Assembly: GCF_027943255.1 (NCBI RefSeq)
Contig: NC_072894.1
Location: forward strand, 81,569,601-81,633,600
Origin: Anastrepha obliqua
Taxonomy: Eukaryota; Arthropoda; Insecta; Diptera; Tephritidae
DNA length: 64,000 nucleotides
Direction: 5' to 3'
In this document: piece after piece, positions 59,864-64,000 of the stretch
Layout: every line of letters starts with the position of its first letter
Numbering within the stretch: position 1 is the stretch's first letter
The notes under the pieces: model-generated
What the model was told of the DNA's origin: nothing
The model's database searches: none
Seen by the model: the letters and a program-made list of their open reading frames with translations, nothing else
Program-made: the position numbers and the translations under genes

Positions 59864-60207
59864 TGCATTATTATATATATACCTATAATAGGCGCGTATA
59901 CCCTTTTTGGGTGTTTGGCCGAGCTCCCCCTCCTATTTGTGGTGTGCGTCTTGATGTTCTTCCACAAATGGAGGGACCTACAGTTTCAAGCCGACTCCGA
60001 ACGGCAAATATTTTTTATGAGGAACTTTTTCATGGCAGAAATACACTCGGAGGTGTGCCATTGCCTGCGAGGGGCGACCGCTATTAGAAAAATATTTTTC
60101 TTCATTTTGGTGTTTCACCGAGATTCGAACCTACGTTCTCTCTGTGAATTCCGAATGGTAGTCACGCACCAACCCATTCGGCTACGGCGGCCGCCACTGC
60201 ATTATTA
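59864..60207 (-). repeat. Complete tRNA-derived SINE with 10 bp target duplication
   Basis: SINE at 59874-60197 on minus. B box complement at 60120-60131; A box complement just before gctacggcggccgcc (about 60170-60185). The junction is the AATGAAGAAAAA type, unlike the copies at 17733 and 41706. The 3' tail is TATATATA. Identical 10 bp repeats tgcattatta at 59864-59873 and 60198-60207 mark the insertion. Confidence 0.93.
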
Positions 60208-60244
60208 ATATTTGCAAATAATTTCACTCATACAGTTGAATTAA

Positions 60245-60725
60245 GTAAGTTGTTGAGCCAGTTTTTAAGGACCTCTTTGTTATCGAAGGTAACGCCCTTC
60301 AGATGGTTTGACAGGGAGCGAAAAGATGTTAATCGGTCGGTGCATAATCCGGAGAATACGGCGGATGCTAAAGGACCTCCTAACCGAGCACTTGGAGTGC
60401 GGCTTTGTCGACTTGCGCAACATGTGGAGTGGTGTTTTCGTGAAGGAGTATGGTTTGACCATGTCGATCAGGTCTATTCAGTCGCATTCACGCGGTGTAG
60501 GTGGGCAATGTAGAGTTCCTTGTTGACCGTGGCATTCTTTTCGAGCATTTCCCAGTGCACCACGCCCTTCCAGTCCCACCAAATATATATCATGATTTTC
60601 TTTGGATGAAAAATTCGAATTCAGAAGGCCTTCCGCTGCGGGACGAGTTATCGACGTCAAAGTCGACATTTTTGAACTTTGCTAGCCATTTCCGTGCTGT
60701 AGACTCACCTATGATAACTTCTCCA
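60245..60725 (-). pseudogene. Mariner relic with internal deletion
   Basis: Minus: ESTARKWLAKFKNVDFDVDN, SSRSGRPSEF (N-terminal), a deletion, then HPKKIMIYIWWDWKGVVHWE, MLEKNATVNKELYIAHLHRV, GQTILLHENTTPHVAQVDKA (second catalytic Asp changed to Glu), HPPYSPDYAPTD (third Asp kept), and a tail SLSNNLKG-like. Stops in the core. Same family as the 35075-35430 relic. Confidence 0.78.
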
Positions 60726-61425
60726 TGAGTATTCCATTTCTATGCCTCAAAACTAATAAAAAACACGATGTACTTAAACTAAGTTTAATTCGAAAGTTTT
60801 GTAGCCCCGAATTTCCTTTTTGTGTGTGATTCTGAAAAGTGAATTTTAGTATCGGTGACCTATTGCAAACGGTACTTTCAAAACTTCCTTGTATTTGCAC
60901 TCTTATCGGTAATATATTTTAATGCCTTTAAAAAAAAGGTATATTCCAAGGTGAGCCCCTTTATAAATATCTCAAAATACCGATATCAAAACTTTCCGCT
61001 AATATTGGCATCACTACTACATACGTTAGGTTTACATGCTTTAGGTTTACATACTTACTACATATGTATGGGTATTTGGTACAAAGCGAAAGTGCTTGAC
61101 GAAAATAAAACTTGTATATATGCACGTTTCTTATGGTGATGTGAATGCTAACATTGTAGTGGTAAACACTTCTGATGTAGCTGATTCATCTGCATCTCCT
61201 TCTAGGTGCAAAAACCGACATGGTCATGAACAAAGAAATGGGTAGCGCACAGGCATGACTAAGCAGTCCGTCGTAAAGGAAACGAAGAAGTATAAAGGCG
61301 ATACATTTTCTGAGAAGTATTTTTGTTGTTGTAGTGTATGTACAAAGTTTGCTGTAAAATTGGTGAACTTGCTTCTCATGTACAACATTGTGCAAATGCG
61401 CTTACATACATACATACCTGCATTC
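60726..61425. other. No gene or element recognised
   Basis: AT-rich; short frames only. The repeat ttaggtttacat occurs twice at about 61027-61050. Confidence 0.45.
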
Positions 61426-61427
61426 CA

Positions 61428-62410
61428 ACGGGTGATTTTTTAGCTATTATCTTTTTAAACAGTTGGTTTAAACAGCTGACGCACGTTTCGTGATTTATTT
61501 CACTGTCAAACATCTTCAGTTTGGTCTATAATTTAACCATGAATCGTCTTACAAACGAACAACGCTTGCAAATCATTGAATTTTATTATAAAAATGCGTG
61601 TTCTGTTAAGAAAGTTTATCGCGCGATTCTTCCATTTCATGGTCAGTTTAATCGACGCACTGAAGCGGTTATTCGAGCTATTGTGACTAAATTTAGAACC
61701 AAATTTACATTATTGGACATCAAACCACCAACACGCTTACGTAGAGTGTGAACTGAAGAAAATATCGCAGCTGTATCGGCCATTGTTAATGATGACCATC
61801 AATTATCGATTCGTCGCCGTTCGCAGCATGGGCCCCTGTTACGCAACAACGTGGAAAATTTTGCAAAGGGATTTAGGTGTGAAGCCTTTCAAAATAAAGC
61901 TGGTGCAAGAATTGAAGCCGAACGACCTACCGCAACGCAGAATTTTCGGTGAATGAGCTCTTGGAAAGTTGGCCGAAGATCCACTTTTTTTATCGAAAAA
62001 TTGTATTCAGCGACGAAGCTCATTTTTAAATCAATGGGTACGTAAATAAGCAGAATTGTCGATTTTGGAGTGAAGATCAGCCAGATCGTGCGATATAACG
62101 CCTTAAGATTATTTTTTGTGGGGCTATGCTAAAACTCATGTCTATTCAGACAAGCCTGCTTCAATTAACTCATTGGAAGACAACATTAAAGCATTTACAT
62201 GTGAGATACCGGCCGAAACATTGGAAAGAGTATGCCAAAATTGGACTAAGCGGATGGACCATTTGAAGCGCAGTCGCGGTCAACATTTGCATGAAATAAT
62301 TAAATTATATGGACTGTACTATCGATTTAAATAAAAAATTCATGCATTTTTCTGAATTTTACGCGTGTTTTTTTGAAAAACTTTCCTATAGCTCTTAAAA
62401 AATCACCCTT
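61428..62410 (+). mobile_element. DD41D mariner element, decayed
   Basis: About 983 bp. Ends: left acgggtgattttttagctat, right inverted aagggtgattttttaagagc (ends 62410, followed by TA); the left TA appears mutated to CA. Transposase starts at 61539 with MNRLTNEQRLQIIEFYYKNA and keeps the N-terminal domain, then breaks at a TGA (61749), loses the middle of the catalytic core by deletion near 62080, and ends with GYAKTHVYSDKPASINSLED and RSRGQHLHEIIK. It is close to the 46576-47503 element in both protein and TIR wording. Confidence 0.9.
61539..62334 (+). pseudogene. DD41D transposase remnant
   Basis: N-terminal frame 61539-61751 (HTH region, NRLTNEQRLQIIEFYYKNAC). Shifted frames follow, with TEENIAAVSAIVNDDHQLSI, RRRSQ, then the DEAHF box near 62015 (SDEAHF) and VNKQNCRFWSEDQPD. 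The second-Asp segment (QQDGATCHTA in relatives) is deleted; RSCDIT.LDYFLWGYAK follows directly. The last frame 62116-62334 gives the C-terminus. At least three independent breaks. Confidence 0.85.
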
Positions 62411-62599
62411 TATATACAACAAATTTGAACTCCTTGCATAAGTAAATTCTATAGTACGAATCGCTGCGAGGTAAGGAGTGTATGCTCAGTTTTTGTTGTT
62501 GCTGTCATTTAGTGCAAATCGAGGAAGTGTTTTACAAATGTAAATTTACGTAGCTTTTAAGTCCACTTACGTAAACGCCACACAATTTAGGGAGGACCA

Positions 62600-62870
62600 T
62601 AAAAGTTCGATTTAGTGTGGATTCCTCTCAGAAGTGCTGTCGCTGAACCTAAGCCTACGGCTATCTGACTACTTCAGTGTTAATAGCTATAAAAGAGATA
62701 TTAATAGTTGTAGCATAACCGCACAATACCTACTCTGACAGTCAAGGTGCTATAAAATCTCCATAGTGCAGTTATACTAGCGCTACGAACTGTGTTTTCG
62801 TTCCTAAACACAGAGCCATTCCTGGAAATTGCATCGCGGATAAACTGACTAACACGTCGTATTAACTACA
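62600..62870 (+). pseudogene. LINE RNase H relic
   Basis: Stitched frames: RLSDYFSVLIAIKEILIV (compare RLPDHCSVFQAVVAAIKEAA at 12730), TYSDSQGAIKS (acidic RNase H motif) and FVPKHRAIPGNCIADKLTN (compare WVPGHSDIAGNCE). Same motif order as 12645-13500, so from a related I/LOA-type LINE; RT absent. Confidence 0.7.
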
Positions 62871-62985
62871 AAGTCGTGAACGGATCCATAAGCAATGCTC
62901 AAATTGTCTCCCAGCTCACTGATGGTTAATTTATGTTTACTGATCAACTTTTATTTCAAATGGTAGATTTTCAAGTTCCGAATTC
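62870..62985 (-). pseudogene. Mariner scrap, helix-turn-helix region
   Basis: Minus: INSKLTISELGDNLSIAYGS then VHDFVVN, matching the HTH of the 5055-5960 and 40095-41070 family (NSKLAIKELAHNLSIAYES). About 40 residues only. Confidence 0.6.
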
Positions 62986-63094
62986 ACATTCATAATCCCA
63001 GCTTCGAACCTGTTCTCCACCACTGAAGGCAAAACAGTCATAGTAATTTCATAACTTGAGATCAATCTAAGTCTTCACAGATAGCTTCCGATAT

Positions 63095-63205
63095 ACATAT
63101 ATATTTCGGGCATTTGACCGAGCGTCTTGATGTTGTTCCACAAAATGGAACAAGCCGATTCCGAACGGCAGATATTTTTTATGAGGAGCTTTTTCTGTCT
63201 TGAAA
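63095..63205 (-). repeat. SINE fragment
   Basis: Minus-strand piece: tttcgggcatttgaccgagc, gtcttgatgttgttccacaa, gccgattccgaacggcagat, atgaggagctttttc. It has an internal deletion in the gtgtgcg and gagggacctac blocks and no tRNA head. Confidence 0.85.
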
Positions 63206-63960
63206 AAGCTTCTGACATATGGATATTTTTATATTGGAATCTGTTAACATCATTTATGGCCTGACAGAGTCGTTTATTCTTGGTCGTTAACCGATTCTTC
63301 TTCGAAAGGCAAAGGGATTTCTTCGGCAGCTTTACCGAAAACGATACCTTGGTCGGTGTTAAAATCACCATTTGAATATTACAGAAAAATACCAATCGTA
63401 TGCAAAAATGATTAATTACAAAATCGCAACATCCGCGAGAGCATTTCTGATCGGCACTTAACAACGATACGATACGATAAATTAGCTCGTGACTAACAAT
63501 AAAAAAACGAAAAGCAATACAAATAAAATAAAAACAAATGCCCTTTTATTAAATCAAATAAGCTGATTCTGTCAAATTCACTGTGGCGACCCCACATTCT
63601 GAATTCTCTCCACCGTGGATCGTAGAGTATGTCCGCTCTTAGAGGCTCTTTCTCTTAGATCGAGATAGATATTCTTGCGAAGATGTGGATCAAAAGAGCA
63701 AACGACAGTCTTCGTCTCGGCCACAAGGTTTACCGCGGGTACAATTAAGATTTTTATCACAATCGATATGTTCTGGTATTACAAGTAGCCTACCAATGAA
63801 AACAGCTATTGAAAAAGAAACTAAAAAGTGATAAAGTGACCGAATATTTGAATTTTCTCAAACGGTACATGATTCATCGCCTTTGCCCTTAATATCAATC
63901 TTTCTAAAATTTTAAAATAAATTTTGTAAAAATTATTACACAATATCTCCCTTTTTTGAA
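63206..63960. other. No supported gene
   Basis: A 129-codon minus frame (63075-63464) overlaps the SINE fragment and has no motif. A TGGCGACC string at 63582 resembles some LTR primer binding sites, but no LTR pair is visible. Confidence 0.4.
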
Positions 63961-63961
63961 T

Positions 63962-64000
63962 ACTTTTTCTTCTTCTTGATTGGGGCGATAACCGTTTACG
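63962..64000 (-). mobile_element. RTE-type LINE 3' end, continuing past the window
   Basis: On minus the last 39 bases read cgtaaacggttatcgcccca then atcaagaagaagaaaaag, matching the 3' ends at 16600-16640 and 46050-46085 (taagcggttatcg..caatta plus AAGAAG). The body of this copy would lie to the right of the window. Confidence 0.7.

Noticed and set aside
63075..63464. 129-codon minus-strand frame
   Set aside because: Its C-terminal third is SINE sequence and the rest has no motif.
63582..63600. TGGCGACC string resembling an LTR primer binding site
   Set aside because: No paired long terminal repeats and no gag or pol in the neighbourhood.

Overview
This window looks like AT-rich intergenic or heterochromatin-like DNA from an insect, most likely a higher dipteran. 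That placement is an inference from the mix of element families and should be tested by alignment. I found no host protein gene, rRNA, functional tRNA gene, operon or CRISPR array that I could support. Almost everything recognisable is a transposable element or its remains, with long AT-rich stretches between them in which I see nothing.

Layout. 0-5 kb: a SINE piece, one structurally intact mariner (552-1837) with an uninterrupted transposase, a possible LINE scrap, a possible inverted-repeat element and a DD41D scrap. 5-17 kb: broken DD34D mariners, a 5'-truncated SINE with a 14 bp target duplication, a short hAT-type inverted-repeat element beside a LINE RNase H region, further RNase H relics, and an RTE-type 3' end. 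17-26 kb: a complete SINE; three LINE reverse-transcriptase relics, one with a SINE inserted in it; and a hAT transposase relic. 27-35 kb: SINEs, a heavily mutated piggyBac transposase, a 305 bp mariner-derived MITE, and an R1-type LINE carrying RT. 35-38.6 kb: a 5'-truncated Helitron (helicase half plus terminal hairpin) and a DD41D transposase. 40-48.9 kb: mariner relics, two SINEs, an internally deleted RTE element and two TIR-bounded DD41D elements. 51-64 kb: mariner relics, a 754 bp TTAA-flanked inverted-repeat element, a SINE with a 10 bp target duplication, a TIR-bounded DD41D element and an RTE 3' end running off the right edge.

How the pieces relate. The tRNA-derived SINE (11 copies) has A and B boxes and must borrow LINE machinery; its partner LINE is not identified. 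The short TIR elements keep TIRs but little or no transposase, so they would depend on full-length relatives. The only copy in the window that looks able to encode a working transposase is the mariner at 552-1837. Most relics show frameshifts, stops and internal deletions, so the region has collected insertions over a long time with little purging.

I did not find a convincing undescribed biological system. The observations most worth following are the intact mariner, the SINE family with its two junction types and its nested insertion, the 754 bp TTAA element, and the DNA-transposon relics (piggyBac, hAT) visible only when frames are stitched together.
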